Below, one piece after another: positions 16,460 to 25,500 of a DNA stretch of 37,550 bases. The position numbers and the translations under genes were made by a program. The DNA lies in IMG/VR virus record IMGVR_UViG_3300030098_001230, positions 1-37,550 of that record, one strand, 5' to 3'. The notes beneath the pieces are model-generated. The model made no database searches, was not told the origin of the DNA, and was given only the letters and a program-made list of their open reading frames with translations. Source of the DNA: a virus. The stretch's first letter is position 1. Every line of letters starts with the position of its first letter.

Positions 16460-16892
16460 GATTTATAGCCTCTGATTTCTTACGCTCTATTGCGTTTTTT
16501 ATTAAAAAACTTTTTTCTATCCACTTACTTGGTTGCTCTCCGTATGTTCCTTTATGTGGATTAATACCAAATTGCTGAGAATATATATACCTAGAAATAT
16601 CTTTTTGTGATTGAGAATCTAGAAGTGCATTGGGACAAGCAAAAAAAGGTAACTGTTTTACTACAGATTGAGCTATATTAAAATTGCTACCTTTTTTATT
16701 TGTTTGTTTGACCTCATCAATTAAAAGCTCAATAACAGACTCTACATCACTCTTTGATGTAAATACTCTAGTCTCATATTTTCCTTCGATTAAGATAGGA
16801 ATTTGAGCTTTATATGGGTATGTATGATACATACAACCCCCACAATGACTGGCTACATGAATGTTGTATTCTAGTGTGAGGGCTTCTACTCC
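16449..16892 (-). CDS. Tail assembly chaperone, frameshift-extended part (GpT-like)
   Basis: The reading frame from 16892 to 16449 has no stop. It can be entered from the upstream chaperone by a -1 slip at GGGGG (16895-16891, - strand). The fused product has about 233 residues: the first 86 from the upstream gene and 147 from here. An internal ATG at 16832 exists but has no clear ribosome site. The domain includes CGGC and FACP cysteines and a helical tail. By analogy with lambda G and GT, the long form binds the tape measure. Confidence 0.75.
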   Translation of the reverse strand, partial: GVEALTLEYNIHVASHCGGCMYHTYPYKAQIPILIEGKYETRVFTSKSDVESVIELLIDEVKQTNKKGSNFNIAQSVVKQLPFFACPNALLDSQSQKDISRYIYSQQFGINPHKGTYGEQPSKWIEKSFLIKNAIERKKSEAINHGK

Positions 16893-17149
16893 CCCAAGCG
16901 TTGATACTCTTGAATAGCAACTGATAACTCATTCTTCTCGTCATCTGTCAAGGACTTAATAAATTTATCATCTGCGCCCTCAACCCCTTTTCTAATCCAT
17001 GCAGTTCTAGCTTTAGATAGATTTTTAATTGCTACAAGACTTTCCCCATCGTATTTCATTTCAGGAACATCATTGCAGAAATCTATATCATCTACTGACA
17101 TTTCTTTTAATTTTACTTCTTTGTCAGTAGCAAGTTTGATACTCTTCAT
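16886..17149 (-). CDS. Tail assembly chaperone, short form (GpG-like)
   Basis: An 87-residue acidic protein ending in LGE* between the tube protein and the tape measure. This is where siphoviruses encode the tail chaperone made as a short form and as a -1 frameshifted long form. The slippery G5 run lies in the last codons, two codons before the TAG stop. It shares its first base with the end of the tube gene (17149), suggesting coupling. Confidence 0.75.
   Translation of the reverse strand: MKSIKLATDKEVKLKEMSVDDIDFCNDVPEMKYDGESLVAIKNLSKARTAWIRKGVEGADDKFIKSLTDDEKNELSVAIQEYQRLGE
16891..16896 (-). other. Programmed -1 frameshift site (TGGGGGA context)
   Basis: On the - strand the codons TTG GGG GAG TAG are followed in the -1 frame by GGA GTA GAA..., which is open through to the chaperone extension. 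I verified the frame: the ATG at 16832 is 60 bases (20 codons) from the GGA codon at 16892. The G-rich stretch fits the general X-XXY-YYZ type only loosely; no downstream pseudoknot was assessed. Confidence 0.7.
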
Positions 17150-18135
17150 TATGCTAGGTCAAATGTAATAGGTGCTTGATCCCCTGTAACTGCTTTTATG
17201 GCTACATCTAACATCATTGCATCACCTTCGTTAAAAGTAACATCTGTAAGAATGCCATCAGGGATAGAGATTGAGCAATCCGTTGCTGTTCCCTGAGTCA
17301 TAACAAACATATTCCCATCGGTAAAACCAGTTTGACCATTAAAATTATGATATATTGGTCTTGATGCTAAATCATATTTAACTGTAGCATTTGCAGTTAT
17401 TGATATTTCCTCACCTCTACTAAACGCTTGATATCCTGAACTTGAAAACCCAGTATAAATTGCAGGACTTTCAATAGTTACATCAAAAGCTGTCATTACA
17501 ACATCTATTGCGGCAACTTTTTTAGCACTCAATCCTGTAACGCTAATATACGATGTCCCAAAAGCATTGTTGCCGGGATTTGCTGTGTTATTAGTTGTGG
17601 GATTAAAACCAGTTGATATAGTTGCGCTGAATTTATAGATACCACCATCTGTGCCAGAATCAGCAGAAATAGTAAAGCTAGTACACAAACAGCCAGTTAA
17701 AACTGTGTTGTAGCCATCATCGTAATCAGGTGGGGCTAATATTAGTGTAAATGTCTTATCCCCAGCTGACTCTCCATATAAACCAGAAACGCCAGTAGCA
17801 GCTGTAGCAACTTCAACATCAGCAACAGAAGTCCCTATTGTAGAGCCTGTTACACTTTGCATTAAAATTGTTGTTCCTACATCCTTACGGAATGTTCCTG
17901 AAAGAGTAACCTCAACCGCTCTCATTTCATTGTCTTGGAAAAAATCACTTTTATGTAATACCCTACCAGCTCTTGACCTTACTGATGCAACTTGATTTGG
18001 GTTTAAACTAGGGAAAGCTACTGAATCTACATCTAGCTGATAAGCATTTGATGTAAAAGTTGGTGCTGTTCCACAGGTAGCTTCTTCAATTACCCATGCT
18101 TGAAAATCTCTTGGTGAAAATACTGCGTTAGCCAT
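17149..18135 (-). CDS. Major tail tube protein
   Basis: A 328-residue, beta-rich protein with Gly, Thr and Ser runs (IEEATCGTAPTFTSNAY near the N-terminus) and a C-terminal MLDVAIKAVTGDQAPITFDLA. Size, composition and position (before chaperones and tape measure) match siphovirus major tail proteins, which form the tail tube by hexamer stacking. It is preceded by a 58-residue gene whose end overlaps the start by 8 bases. Confidence 0.8.
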   Translation of the reverse strand: MANAVFSPRDFQAWVIEEATCGTAPTFTSNAYQLDVDSVAFPSLNPNQVASVRSRAGRVLHKSDFFQDNEMRAVEVTLSGTFRKDVGTTILMQSVTGSTIGTSVADVEVATAATGVSGLYGESAGDKTFTLILAPPDYDDGYNTVLTGCLCTSFTISADSGTDGGIYKFSATISTGFNPTTNNTANPGNNAFGTSYISVTGLSAKKVAAIDVVMTAFDVTIESPAIYTGFSSSGYQAFSRGEEISITANATVKYDLASRPIYHNFNGQTGFTDGNMFVMTQGTATDCSISIPDGILTDVTFNEGDAMMLDVAIKAVTGDQAPITFDLA

Positions 18136-18304
18136 TATCTACCTCTTTCTTTGAATTTGTTTCTATTTTATCTTTTATTTGATCTGGTACAATGTCTAAC
18201 TCAACACTTTTACCCTGATTTAAAGCTACCCAATCTTTATGTTCTAAATTACAAAAATTGTAATTAGATGATAGCTTTTCATCTTTTTTTAACTTTACTT
18301 TCAT
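18128..18304 (-). CDS. Small hypothetical protein in tail module
   Basis: A 58-residue charged protein (MKVKLKKDEKLSSNYN...). Its stop overlaps the tube protein start by 8 bases, and AAGGAATAAG lies upstream. Neither a membrane segment nor a known motif. The position suggests a head-tail or tail accessory protein. Confidence 0.6.
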   Translation of the reverse strand: MKVKLKKDEKLSSNYNFCNLEHKDWVALNQGKSVELDIVPDQIKDKIETNSKKEVDNG

Positions 18305-18322
18305 ATCTTATTCCTTATTACT

Positions 18323-18754
18323 TTATGATATGTTGCCTAAGTATTTACCTCTCCATTCCCATCTCATTACATTTAAACCTTCAATTAATGCCTCATCATC
18401 TTCTATCTCATTAATACGGCAAGTTAACAACCTACCATCAAAAAAGGTATTGCTCTGATTCTGAAAGAATAGACCTTCTATGTGCGATACTTGACGAAGT
18501 ATATGTTCCCAAGTATCTTTTTTAATTGTTTTTTCTTTAAAAGCATATGATACATCTATTATATACTCTCTAAGCTCTCCTGTAGACATACGCTCAATTA
18601 AATTCGTACCTACAGGATTAAGTCTTATAGACTGGTTTCCCATGTCTTTAAAGTCCCCTGTGTAGACAGGGATGCTACCAGCAAATTCATTATTTAAGAA
18701 AGTGCGGATAGTGTCTAATATCTTATCATTCCAGATATTGACAAATGTAATCAT
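18323..18754 (-). CDS. Tail terminator / neck protein (gp17-like)
   Basis: A 143-residue protein between the connector and the tube gene. Length, position and an alpha/beta pattern fit tail terminator proteins of the HK97 gp10/lambda gpU kind, which stop tube growth and join tail to head. It overlaps the connector by 4 bases. No single diagnostic motif. Confidence 0.6.
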   Translation of the reverse strand: MITFVNIWNDKILDTIRTFLNNEFAGSIPVYTGDFKDMGNQSIRLNPVGTNLIERMSTGELREYIIDVSYAFKEKTIKKDTWEHILRQVSHIEGLFFQNQSNTFFDGRLLTCRINEIEDDEALIEGLNVMRWEWRGKYLGNIS

Positions 18755-19698
18755 CTACGAGTTGCCCTCATAGACATTGGCATTCCACCATCCGTTAGTT
18801 CATATTTGCCATGAACCTCAATTTCCCAATAATCATTAATAGTAGCTGTGTCTGCTGTGTCACCAGCAAATCTTAAATCTAAACCACGACTAAGTAATTG
18901 ATAATCACCACTTATAGTTTCAACATAACTAGCAGTATCGCCATTATTCATTTTCTCACTACCAAGATTTGTTGAATCAGATTCCCATACAGAATACTTA
19001 GCAGTCCCCATAGCCCCAGCTGTGGTAATTTTTACTCCTATTTTATCGTATATTCCGTAATAAGCCCCTCTAGTATCTACAATCCTTAAATTACCATTAA
19101 CTGTACCTTCCCTTATGACCCCCATAGAGGAATCACCAGTTGTTTGCCAAGACAGTTTTGCGCTACCAGTATTTAAAGCTGTAATGTTTTGCTCTGCATC
19201 ATTGAATAAAGCATCTGCTACTTCAGATGTTGGTTGTGATGCCCTAATTAAAAAAGCACAAGCTATGAGAGCAGTTGTTCTAATAATCATATAATCATAA
19301 TTACCATCTTGGTCTTTAAATTGTTTTCTAGGTAACTTACCATCTAGCCTAGAGTCAAGGTATTTTTCAGCATTTGATATATATCTTGTTTTTAATGTTG
19401 CCCAATCATCCCCAGACTCCATTAACATATCATTGGGGTTTGTGGCACTATTATAATAATAAACAGCATCTAGTGATGATTCATAGAACCACTCTCCATT
19501 AGAATTTACAACACCACTATTTGCCTGAGCAGAACCTAAATCCTGACCATTAGCAAATAACTGAGTAATTAAACCACAATTATCTGCTCTATATAACGAA
19601 CTGCTATGGACTACCCATCCATAGATAGCAGTTTTTGTGTCAAACTCATCAATAGATGGAAACACATCTTTTAAATCTCTGTTTGTGCAATAAGCCAT
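18751..19698 (-). CDS. Head-tail connector-like protein
   Basis: A 315-residue protein whose N-terminus (MAYCTNRDLKDVFPSIDEFD) and helical stretch (IRTTALIACAFLIRASQPTS near 138-157) match head-tail adaptor proteins, with a longer beta-rich C-terminal domain than usual. The family joins the portal to the tail. It is encoded on the - strand, while the portal is on the + strand. Confidence 0.65.
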   Translation of the reverse strand: MAYCTNRDLKDVFPSIDEFDTKTAIYGWVVHSSSLYRADNCGLITQLFANGQDLGSAQANSGVVNSNGEWFYESSLDAVYYYNSATNPNDMLMESGDDWATLKTRYISNAEKYLDSRLDGKLPRKQFKDQDGNYDYMIIRTTALIACAFLIRASQPTSEVADALFNDAEQNITALNTGSAKLSWQTTGDSSMGVIREGTVNGNLRIVDTRGAYYGIYDKIGVKITTAGAMGTAKYSVWESDSTNLGSEKMNNGDTASYVETISGDYQLLSRGLDLRFAGDTADTATINDYWEIEVHGKYELTDGGMPMSMRATRR

Positions 19699-19743
19699 AG
19701 TATTCCTATTTTAATATTTTATAATGTTTAATACAATACAAAA

Positions 19744-19758
19744 GTTAAGGAACTTAAC
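19744..19758. promoter_or_regulatory. Palindrome GTTAAG-GAA-CTTAAC (family copy 5)
   Basis: The only copy within the - strand arm. It overlaps the endolysin stop codon and lies in the 55-base gap before the connector gene. No T-run follows on either strand. Confidence 0.65.
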
Positions 19759-20134
19759 TCCTGAGTTCTACATGAACTAGATCATCGAATGAATTATCTG
19801 CTATCTCACCATCACTATCCCAGTCTCCACCCCAACGAACATTTACATTCATATTTTTAGCTATACCCCTAATCATTCCACCCATATAATGAAACCTTTC
19901 TCTATCCTCCCAATCAATAGGGTATGGTGCAAGGTCTACAGCTTTACCTTCAATATGCTTAGAGTATTTTGTTTTACTTGCACCTTTTGCTACTAATTCG
20001 TCTTGTCTTTCTTGTGTTCTTAATCCCTCAATAATAGTTACATCCATTATTTTAATAAGTTCATTTAAAACATTTACAAGCTCAGGTTTAACGCCTTTTA
20101 GCCTACTCCTAGACCTTTTTCCAAAACGATACAT
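19754..20134 (-). CDS. Endolysin, M15/VanY-like peptidase
   Basis: A 126-residue zinc peptidase that would cut peptide cross-links in the host cell wall. SKHIEGKAVDLAP (H60 and D67) and DLVHVEL (H121) are the metal ligands and active region of the M15 family. It has no signal peptide, so it needs a holin; three membrane-anchored proteins precede it. TAATG coupling to the lysine-rich peptide. Confidence 0.88.
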   Translation of the reverse strand: MYRFGKRSRSRLKGVKPELVNVLNELIKIMDVTIIEGLRTQERQDELVAKGASKTKYSKHIEGKAVDLAPYPIDWEDRERFHYMGGMIRGIAKNMNVNVRWGGDWDSDGEIADNSFDDLVHVELRS

Positions 20135-20220
20135 TATTTTTTCTTCTTTTTTTTAGACTTTACTTTTCTTTTCTTTTTAGATTTTGGTTTCCCAAATCCG
20201 TATCCTTTTCCTTTTGGCAT
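20134..20220 (-). CDS. Lysine-rich 28-residue peptide
   Basis: A frame MPKGKGYGFGKPKSKKKRKV... with Gly/Lys then a run of Lys and Arg. Start and stop overlap both neighbours as TAATG (20222-20218 and 20136-20132), so it is translationally chained with the 75-residue protein and the endolysin. The strong positive charge suggests DNA, RNA or membrane binding. It could be an internal capsid or lysis factor. Confidence 0.55.
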   Translation of the reverse strand: MPKGKGYGFGKPKSKKKRKVKSKKKKKK

Positions 20221-20447
20221 TACTTCCCCTTAAATAATCCTTCTACAACATCTGCAACTAAATCCACACACTTTTCAAAAAACACTTGTTCTTTTTCCTC
20301 ATCAACAAAAGGAATGTCAATTTTTGCATTAATTTTACTTGCTAGTTCTTCTTGAAATTCGTCAGACTGAACCCACTCTACTGCTTTTTGTTTAAATTGA
20401 TCAGCTTGAGATTCTGCTACTGACAACATTATTGATTTAAAATCCAT
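20220..20447 (-). CDS. Small hypothetical protein of lysis region
   Basis: A 75-residue helical, acidic protein (MDFKSIMLSVAESQADQFKQK...). The start at 20447 is chosen because AAGGAAATAAAC precedes it. No membrane helix is seen. The role is unknown, but the position is between a holin-like peptide and the endolysin. Confidence 0.6.
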   Translation of the reverse strand: MDFKSIMLSVAESQADQFKQKAVEWVQSDEFQEELASKINAKIDIPFVDEEKEQVFFEKCVDLVADVVEGLFKGK

Positions 20448-20449
20448 GT

Positions 20450-20590
20450 TTATTTCCTTATTTTGTTTATTTTTAATATTAAATAGACTATTGTTAATAG
20501 TGCAACAATGCATTGCAATGTAAGACTGGCACTTGTTAAAGATAAGCCATAATTTGCTACACTAGCTGATGCTACTTTTAAACTATCCAT
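20450..20590 (-). CDS. Holin-like small membrane protein
   Basis: A 46-residue peptide, MDSLKVASASVANYGLSLTS then a hydrophobic helix LQCIVALLTIVYLILK (about 26-40) and a basic tail (KINKIRK). This layout is typical of small holin-like or pinholin-like phage proteins. It overlaps the gene upstream by 8 bases. Strong candidate for the pore protein that lets the endolysin reach the wall. Confidence 0.6.
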   Translation of the reverse strand: MDSLKVASASVANYGLSLTSASLTLQCIVALLTIVYLILKINKIRK

Positions 20591-20906
20591 GTTTTCCATT
20601 TACCCTACTTAATGAACCTTTGATTTCAGATACTTGATTATCAAGGTCGTTAATTTCTTTGTTAAGATCGTCAAACTTTCTATCAAGCCTATCATCAGAC
20701 TTGTTCCACCTATTAATAAGTTTGATGACCATTCCCTCCATATTTTCAAGTGTTTCACTTTGCCCCTTGTTTTCTATTTCTAAGTCTTTTAGTGCCTGTG
20801 CTTGTTCGTTCCCTCTTTTGTTCATAGAGTAAACCATAAACATAAACATAGCCCCTACGACACCTATCATACCCGCTTCTGAATAAATTGCTAGAAATTC
20901 TTCCAT
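20583..20906 (-). CDS. Membrane-anchored coiled-coil protein (lysis region)
   Basis: A 107-residue protein with an N-terminal helix (MIGVVGAMFMFMVYS, about 13-27), then a long charged coiled-coil (EIENKGQSETLENM... LDRKFDDLNKEINDLDNQVSEIK). It may be a holin accessory or spanin-like protein. Follows the previous gene directly. Confidence 0.55.
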   Translation of the reverse strand: MEEFLAIYSEAGMIGVVGAMFMFMVYSMNKRGNEQAQALKDLEIENKGQSETLENMEGMVIKLINRWNKSDDRLDRKFDDLNKEINDLDNQVSEIKGSLSRVNGKHG

Positions 20907-21206
20907 TTACTTCTTCTTCTTTTTTAATAGTTTTTGATGCCATTTTAATTCTTCTTCCATTTGCTCATATCTTTTGCTTTCCTCCTCTATATGCTTTTCG
21001 ACCAATTCTGTAATTGTGGTGTCAGCACTAGATACTCTGCGTTCAAGCTCTCCAATTCTATAGACAATTTGATAGTACGAATAAACAAGTCCAGCGATAA
21101 GTATGCACATTTGAATAAGCCACTTAATGTTAATACTAATAACGGCATTATCATCCACGACTGTCCCACGATATGACCTTGCTGTTTTAGGTTTATTGTC
21201 ATTCAT
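20907..21206 (-). CDS. Membrane-anchored coiled-coil protein (lysis region)
   Basis: A 99-residue protein with one central membrane helix (IKWLIQMCILIAGLVYSYYQIV, about 27-48), then a coiled-coil rich in Glu and a lysine tail (LLKKKKK). It sits just after the pilin-like gene and before a second similar protein. The pair resembles spanin or holin-antiholin sets in layout, but no diagnostic motif is seen. Confidence 0.55.
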   Translation of the reverse strand: MNDNKPKTARSYRGTVVDDNAVISINIKWLIQMCILIAGLVYSYYQIVYRIGELERRVSSADTTITELVEKHIEEESKRYEQMEEELKWHQKLLKKKKK

Positions 21207-21212
21207 GTCTCA

Positions 21213-21707
21213 CTATGGTTTATAATACTTGTAAAAATCTTCAGGTTTTTCAGCATCCACTACAATAAAGATTGGAGAAACAATACTATTCCCTGTACCA
21301 GACCCACCAATAATGGCATATTCATAACGACCATTTTGATAGGGGCTTTTAATTGTATCATTATCAAATAAGTGTAAAAAGCTTGTATCATTAAATACGG
21401 GAACAAACTCTGCATCCTCCAACTCTTCCACTTCAATTCTTCTATTTTCATTGTAATCAACTAATACACCAATGCTACTTGTTCTATGTGCTTGACTAGG
21501 AAACTTTCCCATGCCATAAACTTCTACTTGCTGATTATACCACATCTGAGATGCTTTAGTAATCTTTTCTAAATTTGCTTTAGTTTGCTTTGCCTTAGCT
21601 CCCTCACCGATACGACTAAAAGCAGGAGCGGCAGTTGTAGCCAAAGTAGCCATGATAGCCATAGTAACAGCAAATTCTGCCAATGAATTTCCACTATTGT
21701 TTCTCAT
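21213..21707 (-). CDS. Type IV pilin/pseudopilin-like protein
   Basis: A 164-residue protein with a clear class III prepilin signal: a short leader MRNNSG (G6 as -1), then N7 as +1, E11 as +5, a hydrophobic helix FAVTMAIMATLATTAAPAF, and P28 as +22. These are the hallmark positions of type IV pilins and pseudopilins. The downstream helix (SRIGEGAKAKQTKANLEKITKASQMWYNQQ) and an acidic C-terminal domain follow the GspG/PilA design. It should be processed by a host prepilin peptidase and anchored in the inner membrane. A phage-encoded member is unusual; see findings. Confidence 0.8.
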   Translation of the reverse strand: MRNNSGNSLAEFAVTMAIMATLATTAAPAFSRIGEGAKAKQTKANLEKITKASQMWYNQQVEVYGMGKFPSQAHRTSSIGVLVDYNENRRIEVEELEDAEFVPVFNDTSFLHLFDNDTIKSPYQNGRYEYAIIGGSGTGNSIVSPIFIVVDAEKPEDFYKYYKP

Positions 21708-21976
21708 ATGTTTTTAGCAACTCCATTTACCAATGTGTGTTTACCTGCTTCAATTTTTTCTATTTCATCTTCTGCTTCTTCAAAAAAAGCGGATTGGGCG
21801 GTAATCCAAGAATCAGTTCTTTTAATTACCACCCCATCACTTGTAACTATATAACTCTTATTCTGTGCATCAAAAGAAACTGTCTCATCATCACTAAATT
21901 TGTATGTTACATTTTCTTTAGTTCTAGGTTTAAAAATATAAACCTTATTACCCTTTGCACATTTACGAACAAGCAT
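21704..21976 (-). CDS. Small hypothetical protein
   Basis: A 90-residue basic-to-acidic protein (MLVRKCAKGNKVYIFKPRTKENVTYKF...) that is beta-rich in its first half and helical at the end. It overlaps the pilin-like gene by 4 bases and the previous gene by 1 base. It could assist the pilin-like protein or a virion protein. Unknown family. Confidence 0.6.
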   Translation of the reverse strand: MLVRKCAKGNKVYIFKPRTKENVTYKFSDDETVSFDAQNKSYIVTSDGVVIKRTDSWITAQSAFFEEAEDEIEKIEAGKHTLVNGVAKNI

Positions 21977-22212
21977 TATGCCTCTACTTCAACCTCTTCA
22001 GGTTCAGCTTCGAGAGATTCCCGCAGTTTATTGATAAATGCTTCTTTACCAACTTCTAACTGATCACGCATAAACTGATTAGTATTAATCTTGCTTTGCA
22101 TATCGTTAATGTGGTTTAATAGCATTTTCTCCTCATCGGTCATCTCATCAATGACATACTCTTTTTCATCAAGAGTAAGGACTGCAGGCTTTTCTTTTTC
22201 TTTTTTAGCCAT
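21976..22212 (-). CDS. Small conserved phage protein (DUF6447-like)
   Basis: A 78-residue helical protein (VLTLDEKEYVIDEMTDEEKMLLNHINDMQSKI...). The pattern V/L-L-x-G/D-x-KEY-x-I/V-D-E/D-x-T/S-DEE-K... fits the small phage family I know as DUF6447, often near virion fibre genes. No biochemical role is known. Assignment is by eye. Confidence 0.55.
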   Translation of the reverse strand: MAKKEKEKPAVLTLDEKEYVIDEMTDEEKMLLNHINDMQSKINTNQFMRDQLEVGKEAFINKLRESLEAEPEEVEVEA

Positions 22213-22236
22213 TATGTACTCCTTTGTTTGTTATTG

Positions 22237-22560
22237 TTAAAGTGCTTTTAAATCTTTTTCTAGTTCTTCCCAATCAGCTTGTTCTGCCTGTGCTTCAGAT
22301 GCTCTATCTTTACAGCGTTGTATTTCACTAGCAACTTCGCTTAGACTGTAAGACCTAACTGAATCATCTAATGCTTTACCACTATTTGGGTCATACCGCT
22401 TTTGAACTAGCTGTAATTCTTCGTGTGATTGTTCAGCTTCAGCTGCTCTTACAACATTTCCGTCATTATCTTTCACTTCAGAAACTGCTGGTCGGTCAAC
22501 CACTTTAGCTTTCTTTACAGACCAACTTTTAGCTGATTTCATTGCTTTGTAGTTTTTCAT
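22237..22560 (-). CDS. Hypothetical protein following tail fibre
   Basis: A 107-residue charged, helical protein that begins directly after the fibre stop codon, so it may be made with it. It contains repeated Lys and Glu/Gln-rich helices and no known motif. It could be a fibre chaperone or attachment factor, but that is position-based only. Confidence 0.55.
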   Translation of the reverse strand: MKNYKAMKSAKSWSVKKAKVVDRPAVSEVKDNDGNVVRAAEAEQSHEELQLVQKRYDPNSGKALDDSVRSYSLSEVASEIQRCKDRASEAQAEQADWEELEKDLKAL

Positions 22561-25500
22561 TTACTTTTCCTCTAATTGTTTCTTGAGCGATTTTACTTCA
22601 GCAGATAGCTCTTGAACTGCTTTAATTAATGGTGTAATTAATTCTGTTTCACCAAGTTCTTGCATACCATCTTTGTTTTCTTTCCAAACTGGAAACTCTG
22701 AATGACCTGCTTTGTCCATTGCCTCTTTAACTTCTTGAGCAATAAATCCATAATGCTTTTTATCAGGGTTTGTACGCTCTGTTTTATCAGCATTGTATTG
22801 GTCAAACTCTTGAGGGTATTCACTTGGTGCTTTTTTCTTAAAAGTGACTGGTCTTAAATCATTAATAAAATCAAGACCTAACTCAGAATCTTCTATATCT
22901 TTTTTAATTCTTCTATCAGATGAATGTGTCCAAGTAGCGTTTTCACCAAAGTCATTAGTAATATAATCTGAATCAACACCTATTCTAACTGTTTCTGTAC
23001 CACCGCCAGCTAATGTATCTGTACCAGCTTTTAATAGTATTTCATCAGCTACATCTGCTGCAGAAGCATCAGCACTATGTCCAATATATGTATTATAATT
23101 GCCAGTGGTAATAGTGTCACCAGCATAATTTCCAATCGCTACATTTGAATCTCCAGTAGTAATTCCTTTTAACGACCCTACACCAATCGAAACATTATGG
23201 TCGTGTGAGTTAGTTGATACACCCTCTTGAGATTCATGCCCTATTGCAATATTATGAGCCCCAGTCTGATTATGTCTGCCAGCTTGGTATCCCATATAGA
23301 CATTCTTATTTCCAGTTGTCAATGATTGACCAGCTGCATTTCCTACTGCAACATTTTCAGACGATGTGGTAATTGCATACAAGGCGAACTGCCCCAAAGC
23401 TGTGTTGTTGGAGTTTGATTGTCCACTTGCACCAAAACCTGACATATATCCAATATAAGTATTGTTCTGCCCAGTAATATTGTAATATCCTGCATTATAA
23501 CCAATAGCAACATTTGCAGTATCTTCATTATCAGAATCAGAATTTTGACTATATAAAGCATAACTTCCTATTGCGATTGACCTATCTCCAACATCTTCAG
23601 TTACTAATGCCTCTCTACCAATACCTATATTATTTACACCAATCGTAATATTTTTTAAAGCCTCATATCCCATTGATATATTATTTTCACCAGTGGTAAT
23701 TAAAGATCCAGCAACTCCTCCTATTGCTACATTACTATCACCAGTTGTTACAGATCCCAGTGCATTCGTACCTATACCAATATTATTTCCTGCTCCATTC
23801 ATAGCTGCATCTAATGCATAACTTCCAATTCCAATATTATTATTTGATGCAGCGGTTGCCCAAGCACCACCACCAGCAGAATTTCCTAAAAACACATTAT
23901 CTGTACCACCAATAGAACCAGTTCCATCCATTACATAAGCACCTACTGCGACATTTCGAGCTAATGCTCCACTTCCACCTAATCCTGCTGAATATCCAAT
24001 GGCTACATTGTTATCAGAACCATCATTATCAATATCCCTACCAGCTTGTGTTCCTATCATGGTGTTTTCATCTTCATCGCCATCTGCGGATTCAAAGGCT
24101 CTATAACCTATAACAGTACAATTATCAGCGGTTGTCATTGATTGTGATGCTTGATAACCGATTGCAAGATTATTTCCACCTGAAGTAAGAGCAGTAAGAG
24201 CATTTGACCCTATCGCTATTGTTCCTACTTGACCATTTGCTCCAGTTGAATTTAGAGCCTCATCTCCAATAGCTATATTATCTGTTACTACTTTTTCAGC
24301 ATTGTTAAAATCTGCTCCTCTAAATGAGTTATAACCTAATGCTATATTTCTATCAAATCTTGTATTAGCGTGAACATCTCCACCTCCACCTTGAAATGCT
24401 TCCATCGAACTTACACCAATAGCAATGTTTTTAGTACCAGCGTTATTACCATCATCGCCTTTATAATCAGCCATTGCAAGGTCACCGATAGCAATGTTGT
24501 ATGCTCCTGCTACTATAGATTTAAGAGCGCGCCTACCTATTGCAGTATTACTAGCACCTGTTGCAGAAGTTAATGCTTGAGAACCAATAGCAGTATTGTA
24601 ACTTGATATACTATTAGTTAATAATGCTTTATATCCGAGAGAGGTATTATGACCACCACTTGTATTAGCTTTACTAGCTTGATACCCTATATAAGTTCCG
24701 CCTTCTGCTCCTGCGTGATTAACTGCTTCACCAGCATCTTTACCAACAGCAACCATATTATTGCAATCTGATAAACTATCTAAAGCATGTGCACCAACTG
24801 CGACATTGTCATCACCAGTTGTAACAGCTTTCAATGTATCATGTCCTAAAGCAGTATTACGTAAAGCACCATTTAATGCCCCACTCATAGCAGTAGCACC
24901 GATAGCAACATTTGAATTAGATGCTGCTGTTGTCCACGAACCACCACCTGCGTTATCTCCGATAAAAATATTTTGTTGTCCAGCAATAGATCCTGTTCCA
25001 TCCATCGCTGCAAAACCTATAGCAATACACCTATCTATTTCACCGCTAGTAACACTTCCCATAGCATCAGCACCAATCGCTACATTCTTTTCTGTGCTAT
25101 CATTATTAGCATTTTGCATCGCAGAAGAACCAATAGCGACATTGTTGTTTTCAGCTCCATCTGCAGAGTTTAATGCTTTTCTACCTAACGCTGTATTTGC
25201 AGTACCAGTTGTAAGATTCTGCATAGTTTGATAACCGACTGCAAGATTATTTGTACCTGAAGTAAGTGCAGTCAATGCATCCTGACCAATAGCTATAGCT
25301 CCAGTATGAGCATTTGTGCCTGTACTATTTAAAGAACCAGCTCCAATAGCAATATTTCCTACATTAGTAGCATCTCCTGCTGAGAAAGCAAGTGCGCCTA
25401 TCCCAATATTATGACTAGCATCATCTACAATTAAACCACCTGATTCCCTACCAATCATTATATTATCAGCATTGCCAGTAGTTGCTGCATCAAAAGCGTT

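Noticed and set aside
20692-20698. CTGATGA with GAAA downstream on the - strand
   Set aside because: Stem II does not pair and there is no stem I; it codes for a coiled-coil protein.
24761-25231. Long open frame opposite the fibre gene
   Set aside because: Antisense to repetitive fibre code, with repeated residues and no ribosome site; an effect of codon use.
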